Assembly (NCBI GenBank): GCA_026706935.1
Contig: JAPOXV010000026.1
Coordinates: 339,721-403,720 of the forward strand
Direction: 5' to 3'
DNA from: Gammaproteobacteria bacterium
Lineage (GTDB): Bacteria; Pseudomonadota; Gammaproteobacteria; Pseudomonadales; Azotimanducaceae
Length of the DNA stretch: 64,000 nt
Made by a program: the position numbers and the translations under genes. Positions 26,473-34,667 of this stretch are shown here, piece after piece. The notes under the pieces are model-generated. The model ran no database searches. It was not told the origin of the DNA and saw only the letters and a program-made list of their open reading frames with translations. How positions within the stretch are numbered: position 1 is the stretch's first letter; each line of letters starts with the position of its first letter.

Positions 26473-27174
26473 CTATCTAAATGACGGTTGTTCCGCACTC
26501 CATCCTTGATTAGTTAAATGTAACGTTATACTTTCATTTTGTGGTTCATCCAAGAGATCATCAGTCAGTTGTTTCGACGCGATATTCGCCTCGAATGGTC
26601 CCATTGACCAACTATCTTTCACCCATTCTAATACATTTCTTTCCCGAGCCCACTTTTCAATATTAACAATCGTGTATACGTAATTCACATTAGTTACCCT
26701 ATACCCCATCATATCTGAAGGTTCGCTGAAACTCTGAATTTCGTCGATTCGATATTCTCCATAACAGATTGTTATGAAATCAGCCCCTTCACTAACTGAT
26801 CTAAATACACTTTCACCTAAGTTGGTTACGATGTATTTTCTGCCTATAGCAGTCTGAATCTCGCCTCCAAACCGCCTAGAGTACCTGATTTCGGAAACAT
26901 TAGATTCCAATAATCCAAAACTTACCGCCGATTCGAGGGCTGATTTCATATGGGCCGCCTCAAAATCGAATACGTAAATACCAGGTTGTTCATTAAGTAT
27001 CCTAAACCTTCGTTTAGAAGGTCTTTGCAATACTAAACACCTATCTCTATCAAAGTAGTATTTTTCTAGAGCATTCTTAATATTGCGTTTGTTTGCATCG
27101 TTAGACGAAGAACATGCCGATGATATTAACAAGACTATCAAAACTATCGAGAGTTTCTTTGCGTTCGCGTTCAT
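26473..27174 (-). CDS. Lipoprotein of unknown function in an AT-rich island
   Basis: 233 residues. The signal peptide ends in a lipobox with Cys (I-S-S-A-C, about residue 21), so it is membrane-anchored. The rest has alternating strands and helices ('RYSRRFGGEIQTAIGRKYIVTNLGE' region is helix-turn-strand in character), and I recognise no family. The gene and its flanks are visibly richer in A and T than the neighbours, with AT-ending codons favoured, which suggests acquisition by transfer. A poly-T/A stretch upstream may be promoter. No partner gene is apparent. Confidence 0.65.
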   Translation of the reverse strand: MNANAKKLSIVLIVLLISSACSSSNDANKRNIKNALEKYYFDRDRCLVLQRPSKRRFRILNEQPGIYVFDFEAAHMKSALESAVSFGLLESNVSEIRYSRRFGGEIQTAIGRKYIVTNLGESVFRSVSEGADFITICYGEYRIDEIQSFSEPSDMMGYRVTNVNYVYTIVNIEKWARERNVLEWVKDSWSMGPFEANIASKQLTDDLLDEPQNESITLHLTNQGWSAEQPSFR

Positions 27175-27711
27175 TTACGTCTTTTTCACGTTTTTGAATA
27201 TTATATCGCTCAATCTTTATTTTGATGAGGTTGGGCTCAAGAGTTGTCTGCTCGATCGTAAAGATGTGTTGAGATTTTTCGATTGCTGCTTCAGTTGGGA
27301 ATATGATGTCTGCTAATACACTACGTGCTAGTTTTTATCACTCTCGTTTGCCAAAGATAAACGAAACGTTATTTTGGGATGCACGGAATTCGTTTCGTAA
27401 TTCAAAGCAGAGGCGTGATCAGTAAGTTAAAGTACGTACAAGATCAACGCTTATACTTCGGAAGAATTCTTTAGTCTGAGATTTACGTCCAGAGATGAGT
27501 GCCTTACAGTTTCAACCATGCCGGTGTTCAATCATCTCTTCTACAAGACCTTCTTCTCTGCCCAATTAGAGAAAAGGGTTCTGATCGTAAACAACGAAAG
27601 TCAAACTATACTCTTGATATTAGACATTAGACGATAATAAACATGATCAAGAATACCTTCTTGAACTCCTCGCACATAATCGTCTAAGCGATCACGACTA
27701 CATAGCGCACA
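27175..27711. other. 537-base AT-rich non-coding stretch
   Basis: No supported gene in either strand. It is AT-rich near the lipoprotein and contains, at 27627-27687, a pronounced nested inverted repeat just before the PhyH start. It probably holds divergent promoters for the lipoprotein and for the PhyH-sulfatase set; I cannot pick a confident -35/-10 pair. Confidence 0.5.
27627..27687 (+). promoter_or_regulatory. Nested inverted repeat upstream of the PhyH-sulfatase genes
   Basis: The outer arms are 27627-27638 and 27676-27687 (12 bp with one mismatch, nine perfect at the outside: TTAGACGAT/ATCGTCTAA). The inner arms are TCAAGAA (27647-27653) and TTCTTGA (27658-27664), perfect, with loop TACC. 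The whole 61-base element ends 24 bases before the ATG at 27712. It could be an mRNA leader hairpin, an attenuator-like structure or an operator bound by a dimeric regulator. Confidence 0.55.
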
Positions 27712-28878
27712 ATGGTCCAAGAACGCGAAACCATTTACAAGGTGCCCATTCCCACACACTTCTACTCTATTTTGGTAGCTAACGATGGTTCGTTCCTGAG
27801 TTACGAGAGTAGCACCGGTATCTCGACGACATCTCAGACGAGTGATGCCGTAATTTGGGATCAATCGGAAGACGGCGAACTCAAGCATGTAACGACCGGC
27901 AACGTTCTCAGTGCTTCCGATCAAACGAGTAAAGGCGCTTTTTCAATCCAGATTGACGGAGAATCGGTGGAATTTCGCGTCTGCCATGGACCCGCAGAAC
28001 TCCCCTCCACTTATTTGGAAGAATTTCGCAAACAAGGTTGGGTGTGCCTTACGCAGATCATCGATGACGAGACGCTACAGGAACTCGAACGAACGGCGGG
28101 CACCGATCGCTTCGCACATCTCACAATTGATCGAACCCAACCCGCGATTTGCCAGAACGCCGCGGTCGCACGTACGGCCGCAGAACCTCTGTCGTTATGG
28201 CTGATTCGACAATATATGAAGACAGACGAGATCCGTCTATCCCATGTCCCAGGTTTTGCGGTTTTGGGCCAAGATGACGGTAAGCGCAACGTGCAGGGCT
28301 GGCATTCCGATTTTCCCTACCACTGGGGTGTCCCTGCGCGTGGACTTGTGCCGACGCCTTCAGGCGAGACGGTACTAGGAGTTCAGCGTAATGTCTGCGT
28401 TTCGCCGTTCACTCGCGACGGTGGTGCTACCGCATTCAAACTCGGATCCCATGCACTCGATCGACCTCCTCCGAAAGAGTGGGGGGACGCAACGGCTCAC
28501 GCGAAACCGGGTTATCGCGCTGAGCACGGTCTACCGTACAACGGACCGGAGGCAGATATCGTTGAGGCACCCGGTGGGAGCATCATCCTATACGATTCCC
28601 GCACCTGGCATCGTGCCGGTGTCAACCGAACGCTTAAAAAGCGTGCAGCAATGCTCCAAGCGATGACCCCAATGTACATATTTCCAAAAAACGACACGAG
28701 TCGCACGTATAAGCAACTGCTCGAATCGCCTGTCTACGACGAGCTGAACGAGCGAGAAAAGCAGGAGATTCAAAATCTCATGGTACATGAATTCATCGGA
28801 CCGGGTGGCGAGTATGCCATCACGGTTGATAGTGAGCTGACTGAAAAGGTGAAAACCGCAACAACGGGTGGGTATTAA
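27712..28878 (+). CDS. PhyH-family dioxygenase with an N-terminal extra domain
   Basis: 388 residues. The catalytic part starts near residue 100 and has the metal motif H198-S-D200, a distal H300 ('TWHRAG') and a downstream Arg for 2-oxoglutarate. The first about 95 residues do not belong to the usual PhyH fold. They look like short beta strands ('FLSYESSTG', 'VIWDQSEDGELKHV', 'GNVLS') reminiscent of a beta-trefoil-type module, but I cannot name it. The sulfatase gene starts three bases after its stop, so they are cotranscribed. No clear Shine-Dalgarno sequence precedes the ATG. A large nested inverted repeat lies just upstream. Confidence 0.82.
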   Translation: MVQERETIYKVPIPTHFYSILVANDGSFLSYESSTGISTTSQTSDAVIWDQSEDGELKHVTTGNVLSASDQTSKGAFSIQIDGESVEFRVCHGPAELPSTYLEEFRKQGWVCLTQIIDDETLQELERTAGTDRFAHLTIDRTQPAICQNAAVARTAAEPLSLWLIRQYMKTDEIRLSHVPGFAVLGQDDGKRNVQGWHSDFPYHWGVPARGLVPTPSGETVLGVQRNVCVSPFTRDGGATAFKLGSHALDRPPPKEWGDATAHAKPGYRAEHGLPYNGPEADIVEAPGGSIILYDSRTWHRAGVNRTLKKRAAMLQAMTPMYIFPKNDTSRTYKQLLESPVYDELNEREKQEIQNLMVHEFIGPGGEYAITVDSELTEKVKTATTGGY

Positions 28879-28881
28879 TAA

Positions 28882-30291
28882 ATGAGCAAGCCAAATGTTC
28901 TCGTGATCTTTACAGACGATCAACGTTTCGACACCATTCGAAGCCTAGGTAACGAGAGGATTCACACGCCCAATATTGATCGCTTGGTAGAGCGAGGTAC
29001 CACGTTTACACAGGCGCATATCCCATGTGGGACTCATGGCGCTATCTGTATGCCGAGTCGTGCGATGTTGCACACCGGTCGTTCGTTGTTCCATTTGTAT
29101 GACTCGGGAAGCAGCATCCCACATGACCATACCATGCTAGGTGAGACGTTACGCGGCGCTGGCTACGGAACCTGGGGTGCAGGTAAGTGGCACAACGGAC
29201 GCGAGGCGTTCAATCGGTCGTTTGACGATGGCGACGAAATTTACTTCGGCGGTATGGCCGATCACTGGAATGTGCCTGCGTATCACTACGACCCGAGTGC
29301 TAAATACGACAAGCAACTCGCCTACATCCCAGAACCAATGGCATTCGGAAACAACAACATCGCCTGGCGGGACTGCGATCACATTCATGCCGGGTGTCAT
29401 TCGAGTGAAATCCTCTGTGAAGCAGCGGCTGACCACATAAGACAACATGATGGCAAGCAACCATTCTTCACGTATGTTGCTTTGCTCGCCCCACATGACC
29501 CCCGCACGATGCCTCAGAAGTTCCTTGAGATGTATCCGTTCGACCAACAGGAACTACCTCCGAACTGTTTGGGGGCTCATCCGTTCGACAATGGTTCACT
29601 ACATATCCGTGATGAGCTGTTAGCGGAGTTTCCTCGCACACCCGAGGAGCTGCGTCGCCATAACGCCGAGTACTACGCGATGATCACGCATCTCGATCAC
29701 GAAGTCGGCAAAATCCTCGACGCGCTGGATGATAAAGGCTTAACGGACGATACGATCATCGTGTTCGCGGGTGACAATGGATTAGCGGTGGGCCAGCACG
29801 GTCTAATGGGAAAACAGAACTGCTACGAACACAGCGTACACGTACCTCTGATTTTTGCCGGACCAGGTATCCCACAAAACCATCGTACGGACGCATACGT
29901 GTATCTATTCGATATCTATGCGACGCTGTGCGAACTACTGGAAATCGACTGTCCCACTTCGGTTGACGGGACGAGTCTTGTCCCCGCAATGCACGACGGT
30001 TCTGAGCTCGTGCGCGACTATTTGTATTTCGCGTACATCAGTACTCAACGAGCAGTGAAGTCGAGAACACACAAGTTGATCGAATACCGCGTTCGCGACA
30101 AAGAACCACAAACTCAACTCTTTGATATAAGCCGGGATCCGTGGGAGCAACACAACCTGATAGAACGAAGCGAGTTAAGTGGTGTCTTCCATGAATTACA
30201 AGAACAGCTTCACACCTATCGTGACGATTGGGAGGCGGGCTTCACCGGCCGTGGTTCAACATTCTGGGAAAAGTACGCGGCGACTACTTAG
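28882..30291 (+). CDS. Sulfatase (type I, formylglycine-dependent)
   Basis: 469 residues of the alkaline phosphatase/sulfatase superfamily. The active-site signature C56-M-P-S-R60 is present, so Cys56 should be converted to formylglycine by a maturase not seen in the window. Metal ligands are expected at the N-terminal 'FTDDQR' Asp pair and at 'VFAGDNG' in the second half, both visible. Length and order match choline-sulfatase and glycan-sulfatase relatives. No signal peptide is seen, so it is probably cytoplasmic. It is translationally close to the PhyH gene and followed by a DyP peroxidase. The substrate is unknown. Confidence 0.93.
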   Translation: MSKPNVLVIFTDDQRFDTIRSLGNERIHTPNIDRLVERGTTFTQAHIPCGTHGAICMPSRAMLHTGRSLFHLYDSGSSIPHDHTMLGETLRGAGYGTWGAGKWHNGREAFNRSFDDGDEIYFGGMADHWNVPAYHYDPSAKYDKQLAYIPEPMAFGNNNIAWRDCDHIHAGCHSSEILCEAAADHIRQHDGKQPFFTYVALLAPHDPRTMPQKFLEMYPFDQQELPPNCLGAHPFDNGSLHIRDELLAEFPRTPEELRRHNAEYYAMITHLDHEVGKILDALDDKGLTDDTIIVFAGDNGLAVGQHGLMGKQNCYEHSVHVPLIFAGPGIPQNHRTDAYVYLFDIYATLCELLEIDCPTSVDGTSLVPAMHDGSELVRDYLYFAYISTQRAVKSRTHKLIEYRVRDKEPQTQLFDISRDPWEQHNLIERSELSGVFHELQEQLHTYRDDWEAGFTGRGSTFWEKYAATT

Positions 30292-30317
30292 CTCACGATA
30301 AGCCAACCCAGCATTTA

Positions 30318-31199
30318 ATGACAGATCATCAAGCCGCGATTTTCGAGGAGAATCACGCTCACCATCTTTACCTCGAATTTGAAATCCCCATTGTGACAGG
30401 CGCTCTCCCAGGCGCCGATTTATTGGCGAGACCTGTTTCGCGCGTACATGAGACGTTTGCGTTCAGCGGTAAGGTCCTCGATGGAATTGACCATCGCTTA
30501 ACGCCATCGGAACTCAAACCCTTCGAAACGATCGTCGGTCAAGAGGAGGAGATTGCACCTGCAACCCAGTGCGACGTGTTCGTCTGGATTCAGAGTAATC
30601 AGCGTGATGAAGTTTTTGCGCGTGGCTTATCGTGGATGCAGGTACTCGGCGATGTCGCCCAACTCAAAATAGAGGAACACGGGTTCCTTTTCCGTGACAA
30701 TCGCGACCTTACCGGATTCATCGATGGTACTTCAAATCCACAGGAACAAGAGAGACAAGCGGTCGCTCTGATACCGACCGGTGCTCACGCAGGCGGTAGT
30801 TATGTCCTAACACAACGCTGGTTGCACGATCTGACAGCATTTAATGCTGAGGAAGTAGAAGATCAAGAACGCGTCATTGGACGAACGAAGAAGAGCAGTA
30901 TTGAACTTGACGAGGAGCATATGCCGCCGGACAGCCACGTGAGTCGGGCTGAACTAGAACACGAAGGTATTGAAGTCCAAATCTATCGTCGAAGTACCCC
31001 GACTGGTGGTATGACCGATACGGGGCTCTACTTTCTCGCGTTTTCTGCAGAACTACAACGGTTCACTTGGATACTTGAGTCGATGCTAGGCAAGGCGAAC
31101 GATGGACTCCGAGACCGCTTGCTCACATACACAAAGCCACTCACCGGCAGTTTCTATTTCGCGCCGAATTCACAGGCGTTACACCGCATATTCGCCTAA
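30318..31199 (+). CDS. DyP-type haem peroxidase
   Basis: 293 residues. The start was set at 30318; an upstream frame to 30228 lies inside the sulfatase gene. The DyP signature G-F-x-D-G-T-x-N-P ('TGFIDGTSNP', about residues 133-142) carries the distal Asp. A proximal His is expected in 'EHEGIEVQIYRRSTP' region preceded by 'SHVSRAELEHEG', and an Arg follows ('YRRS'). The C-terminal 'LYFLAFSAELQRF' is typical of the YfeX/TyrA group. There is no signal peptide, so it is cytoplasmic or encapsulated. It uses peroxide to oxidise dyes or porphyrins in known members. It lies 26 bases after the sulfatase stop. Confidence 0.9.
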   Translation: MTDHQAAIFEENHAHHLYLEFEIPIVTGALPGADLLARPVSRVHETFAFSGKVLDGIDHRLTPSELKPFETIVGQEEEIAPATQCDVFVWIQSNQRDEVFARGLSWMQVLGDVAQLKIEEHGFLFRDNRDLTGFIDGTSNPQEQERQAVALIPTGAHAGGSYVLTQRWLHDLTAFNAEEVEDQERVIGRTKKSSIELDEEHMPPDSHVSRAELEHEGIEVQIYRRSTPTGGMTDTGLYFLAFSAELQRFTWILESMLGKANDGLRDRLLTYTKPLTGSFYFAPNSQALHRIFA

Positions 31200-31237
31200 T
31201 ATCTCATGACTAGCTTTGTAAGCGCAGGTCCGTCCAA

Positions 31238-32203
31238 GTGATAAGCATCGCATTCGTTATCGATCCACTGGACTCGCTCGGGGTTAAAAAGGACTCGACG
31301 CTTGCCATGATGTGGGCGGCTCAGCGACGCGGTTGGGACGTGTCTTCACTTCAGACCAGTGAACTTTCATGGGAACGAGGTCAAGTTTTCCTTGCAGCGC
31401 GAGCAACCGAGTTGACCGACTCGCCTGACAATCTCGTTGAAAGTCCGGATGCGCGATATCGAGTCGGCGAGACCATCCAACAGTCGGCGGGTTCGTTCGA
31501 CATCGTGTTCATGCGCAAAGATCCACCCTTCGACATGAACTACATCAACGCAACCTATCTCCTGGAACAAACCGAAGGAGAAGGCGTCTTAGTGGTGAAC
31601 AAGCCTTCGAGCTTACGCGACTGCAATGAGAAGTTCTTTACAACTGCGTTCCCGGATCTGCTACCTCCTCAAATCATCGCATCGCGCATCGACGAGCTAA
31701 CGCGCTTTCACGACGAATATGAAGACGTGGTTTTCAAACCATTGGACGGCATGGGTGGAAAGGGCATCTTTCGCGTGAAGCGCGACGATCCAAATCTAAA
31801 CGTGATTCTCGAGACACTGACACAGAATGAGACCACGGCCATCGTTGGTCAACAGTTCATCCCCGAGATTCGCGACGGCGATAAACGCATCCTGCTGATA
31901 GACGGGGAACCCGTTCCTCATAGCCTAGCGCGGATTCCTAAGGCTGGGGAGTCACGGGGGAATTTGGCGGTTGGTGGCGTAGGCGTCGCACGACCGTTAT
32001 CTGATCGAGATCGAGAGATCGCCGAAGCTGTTGGACCTGAATTGGTCCGCCGAGGATTGGTTTTTACAGGTATCGACGTCATTGGTGATTGGCTAACTGA
32101 AGTCAATGTCACCTGTCCAACCTGCATACGGGAATTGGACCGTGAGTGCGGTCTGGATATCGCGATGGATTTACTCGACTGCCTCGAAGCTAAGTTAGCG
32201 TGA
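31238..32203 (+). CDS. gshB: Glutathione synthetase
   Basis: 321 residues, normal length. It catalyses ATP-dependent ligation of gamma-glutamylcysteine and glycine, the second step of glutathione synthesis, in the cytoplasm. 'MRKDPPFDMNYI' (about residue 92), 'NKPSSLRDCNEK' and the ATP-grasp motif 'FKPLDGMGGKGIFR' are unmistakable, with 'EVNVTCPTCIRE' near the C-terminus. The start is GTG at 31238. The tonB-family gene overlaps its stop by four bases (GTGA). The gshB-tonB-yqgE-ruvX order is a common gammaproteobacterial arrangement. Confidence 0.97.
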   Translation: MISIAFVIDPLDSLGVKKDSTLAMMWAAQRRGWDVSSLQTSELSWERGQVFLAARATELTDSPDNLVESPDARYRVGETIQQSAGSFDIVFMRKDPPFDMNYINATYLLEQTEGEGVLVVNKPSSLRDCNEKFFTTAFPDLLPPQIIASRIDELTRFHDEYEDVVFKPLDGMGGKGIFRVKRDDPNLNVILETLTQNETTAIVGQQFIPEIRDGDKRILLIDGEPVPHSLARIPKAGESRGNLAVGGVGVARPLSDRDREIAEAVGPELVRRGLVFTGIDVIGDWLTEVNVTCPTCIRELDRECGLDIAMDLLDCLEAKLA

Positions 32204-32904
32204 ACGCGTTGCTACCTCGCGTTGACGGACAGCTAGGCGTCGCCATCGCAGTTTCCATCGCGCTTCATGCAGTACTGCTCGCATCGATGGCACTGATCCA
32301 AGATCCTCCAGCACCGAAGGTCGTCAACGCAATCAATGTGCGGTTAAGCACCTCGGTCACACCCTTACCACAAGCAACACCCGCGATTCAAGAAGAGCTG
32401 ACGCTAGTCAGTGATCCCATCATCGACCCGATACCCGAAAGCCCCGTTTTCGACCCAGTCGTGCTAGAACCGCCCCCGACCGCCGCACCAGCTGCAATCA
32501 CACCTCCTGACACGGAGCAACGCTTAAGAATCGATTCAAATTCGCTACAGGCGTTCATCGGGTCGACAAGAGAACTACCGCCCCCATCTCTAAATCTTGA
32601 AATAGATGTTGCGGAGCAATATCGCCGTCAATGGCACCAACGCGTACAGCGGATCGGGCAACTCAACTATCCTGAGGCGGCATCCAGGATGAGACTCTCA
32701 GGTCAGCTCACACTCAAAGTCGCGATCAGCGCGGATGGCTCGCTCGGATCAGTGGGGATTTCACAATCGTCGGGACACGATGAACTTGATCTAGCCGCAC
32801 TTGAGATCGTACGCCAAGCAGCGCCATTTGCGCCCCTGCCACCCAATCTTCCGCGCTCGAACGGACAGTTCCGGTTTGACTCTACGTGGGAATTTCGTCG
32901 CTAG
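32200..32904 (+). CDS. tonB: TonB family energy-transducing protein
   Basis: 234 residues: one N-terminal membrane anchor (about 13-35, 'VAIAVSIALHAVLLASMALI'), a proline-rich spacer (about 60-110) and a C-terminal TonB domain (about 145-234, 'YPEAASRMRLSGQLTLKVAI ... SGHDELDLAALEIVR') that would contact outer-membrane receptors across the periplasm. The GTG start overlaps the gshB stop. No exbB/exbD genes are adjacent. It may serve the receptor encoded at 1810-4341, or it may be the divergent TonB homologue commonly linked to gshB, so the symbol is provisional. Confidence 0.9.
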   Translation: MNALLPRVDGQLGVAIAVSIALHAVLLASMALIQDPPAPKVVNAINVRLSTSVTPLPQATPAIQEELTLVSDPIIDPIPESPVFDPVVLEPPPTAAPAAITPPDTEQRLRIDSNSLQAFIGSTRELPPPSLNLEIDVAEQYRRQWHQRVQRIGQLNYPEAASRMRLSGQLTLKVAISADGSLGSVGISQSSGHDELDLAALEIVRQAAPFAPLPPNLPRSNGQFRFDSTWEFRR

Positions 32905-32936
32905 TCGAACGGTATGAGCTTATATTTGTTCCGCTT

Positions 32937-33506
32937 ATGAAAAGTCTCGCGAATCACTTCCTGCTTCCGTTACCGGACCAAGACGGTTCGTATTTTGACG
33001 GATCACTCACGTATATCTGCACCCATAGTGACATGGGAGCGTCTGGATTAATCGTTAATCGCCCCACAAAAATCGATCTGAACAAGTTGCTTGAGCTGGT
33101 TGAGATCAAGCGATCGATGGATTCTGCGCCTCAAGTGTACGAAGGTGGACCAGTCGAGATGAACGCCCCTAGCGTGCTCCATACGGACGACGTCATGGTC
33201 GAAGGCTCGATCGAACTCGGTCATGGCTTAGGTTTGACGTTACCCGTCGAAGACACAGCCTTCCACTCTATGCTCGAACGTATCTCTGGAGCTGAAGGTC
33301 CCCGGAAGTACATGGTGATGTTGGGCTATGCCGGATGGCATCAAGGTCAGCTTGACAAAGAAATCAACGACAACGTGTGGTTGACATGTCCCGGTTCGCA
33401 TGAGCTTCTCTTCGAGACACCCGTGGGGCGTCGGGCCGATGAAGCCGCACGCTCGATCGGCATTGATCTTCATCTATTGTCCGGAGACTCTTCTGGGTAC
33501 GCGTGA
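32937..33506 (+). CDS. yqgE: YqgE/AlgH family protein (UPF0301)
   Basis: 189 residues from the ATG at 32937; the frame extends upstream into tonB but family length and the 'NHFLLPLP' opening fix the start here. 'GASGLIVNRPT', 'VYEGGPV' and 'MVMLGYAGWHQGQLDKEI' are typical. The biochemical function is not settled; the protein is cytoplasmic, and the Pseudomonas homologue was named AlgH from an alginate phenotype. The next gene, ruvX, begins at its stop, as in most gammaproteobacteria. Confidence 0.95.
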   Translation: MKSLANHFLLPLPDQDGSYFDGSLTYICTHSDMGASGLIVNRPTKIDLNKLLELVEIKRSMDSAPQVYEGGPVEMNAPSVLHTDDVMVEGSIELGHGLGLTLPVEDTAFHSMLERISGAEGPRKYMVMLGYAGWHQGQLDKEINDNVWLTCPGSHELLFETPVGRRADEAARSIGIDLHLLSGDSSGYA

Positions 33507-33507
33507 A

Positions 33508-33939
33508 TTGCCTCCCAATTCGAGCCTCAAATCGCCAACGACGCATCATTCCGCACTGGTTTTTGACTGGGGGATGCGCCACATTGGCGTAGCGTTGGTC
33601 ACTAAAGCCAACCACATCGCGATTCCCCTTAAAACAATAGATGCGAAACGAGGTCAGATCGACCACGCGCAAGTGGACAAGCTAGTTCGCGATCATGCAC
33701 CCGACGTACTTGTCATTGGGTTGCCATTGAACATGAACGGCTCAATGTCAACCGAAACAAAACACGCGCGGCGCTTAGGACAGCATCTAGGCAATCGCTA
33801 CGACTTGCCCGTTACATACATCGACGAACGACTAACAACACGCGAAGCGATCGATCGTAACGAGAATCCCAACCCGGATCACAGCCTGGCCGCTCTGGTC
33901 ATCGCTGATTCATGGCTGGTAGGGCAACATTCGGAATGA
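33508..33939 (+). CDS. ruvX: Putative Holliday junction resolvase / pre-16S rRNA nuclease
   Basis: 143 residues from a TTG at 33508, one base after the yqgE stop. No ATG or GTG lies in this stretch; upstream extension would run inside yqgE. RNase H-like fold: the first catalytic Asp is in 'VFDWGMRHIGVAL' (about residue 20), then 'LVIGLPLNMNGS', Glu in 'YIDERLTT' and Asp near the C-terminus ('NPDHSLAALVIADSW'). Known members (RuvX/YqgF) process the 5' end of 16S rRNA or resolve junctions. The yggS start overlaps its stop (ATGA). Confidence 0.92.
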   Translation: MPPNSSLKSPTTHHSALVFDWGMRHIGVALVTKANHIAIPLKTIDAKRGQIDHAQVDKLVRDHAPDVLVIGLPLNMNGSMSTETKHARRLGQHLGNRYDLPVTYIDERLTTREAIDRNENPNPDHSLAALVIADSWLVGQHSE

Positions 33940-34667
33940 ACGCAACTACCACACGGCATTCCATTTCTAGCCAACAAGCGTGCGCGAAGCTCGATTGGAT
34001 TCAGGAACAGATCAATGCGGTAAGCAGTGAGATAGGTAATTCAGCCAGTTCCATTCGTTTCGTCGGAGCGTCCAAAGCCCAATCACTAGCCACACTTCGG
34101 GCATTCGCTGAAGCCGGCCTACGAGCTTGCGGTGAAAACTATCTTCAAGAAGCGATTTCGAAGCTCGACGAACTCGAGCGGTTTAACATCGAATGGCACT
34201 TCATCGGTCATATCCAGAGTAACAAGGCGAAACAGGTGGCAGAGCGCTTTGCGTGGGTTCAGACGTTGGACAGCATCCGCCTGGCAAAGCGGCTAAGTGA
34301 TGCACGTATCGGCTTACGCCCTAACGAACCACTAAACTGCTGCATCCAAGTTAACGTCGACAACGAACCACAAAAAGCCGGTGTGAGCGCCGAGAGCTAC
34401 GACGAGCTCGTTGATACAGCCGGCCAACTGCCTGGTTTACGACTCCGCGGCCTCATGGCGATTCCACAGCCTTATCCGGAACTTTCTGAGCGTATTGCTT
34501 CGTTCAAGCGCGTGAGGTCGATGTTTGACAATACGTCGCCACCACAGCCGCAGTATTGGGATACGATTTCTATGGGAATGTCTGACGACTTTCTCACCGC
34601 GATACGCTGCGGCGCAAATCTCGTAAGGCTCGGGACCGTACTGTTCGGACCGAGACCTCCGAAATGA
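33936..34667 (+). CDS. yggS: PLP homeostasis protein, YggS/PROSC family
   Basis: 243 residues from the ATG at 33936, which overlaps the ruvX stop. It has an alanine-racemase-like TIM barrel without the second domain. The PLP lysine is in 'FVGASKAQ', with 'FIGHIQSNKAK', 'QVNVDNEPQKAG' and the phosphate-binding 'SMGMSDDFLTAIRCGANLVRLGT'. The protein carries and buffers pyridoxal phosphate and affects amino-acid pools. The proC start overlaps its stop by four bases. In many Pseudomonas-like genomes pilT precedes it; it is absent here. Confidence 0.95.
   Translation: MNATTTRHSISSQQACAKLDWIQEQINAVSSEIGNSASSIRFVGASKAQSLATLRAFAEAGLRACGENYLQEAISKLDELERFNIEWHFIGHIQSNKAKQVAERFAWVQTLDSIRLAKRLSDARIGLRPNEPLNCCIQVNVDNEPQKAGVSAESYDELVDTAGQLPGLRLRGLMAIPQPYPELSERIASFKRVRSMFDNTSPPQPQYWDTISMGMSDDFLTAIRCGANLVRLGTVLFGPRPPK

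Noticed and set aside
27601-27924. 107-residue minus-strand open frame
   Set aside because: It is antisense to the PhyH start and crosses the inverted repeat; composition is not protein-like.
29149-29547. 132-residue minus-strand open frame
   Set aside because: It is antisense to the sulfatase, which has an intact active-site motif and full length.
30228-30317. Earlier start of the DyP peroxidase
   Set aside because: It lies inside the sulfatase gene and adds a non-family N-terminus; the ATG at 30318 matches the family.
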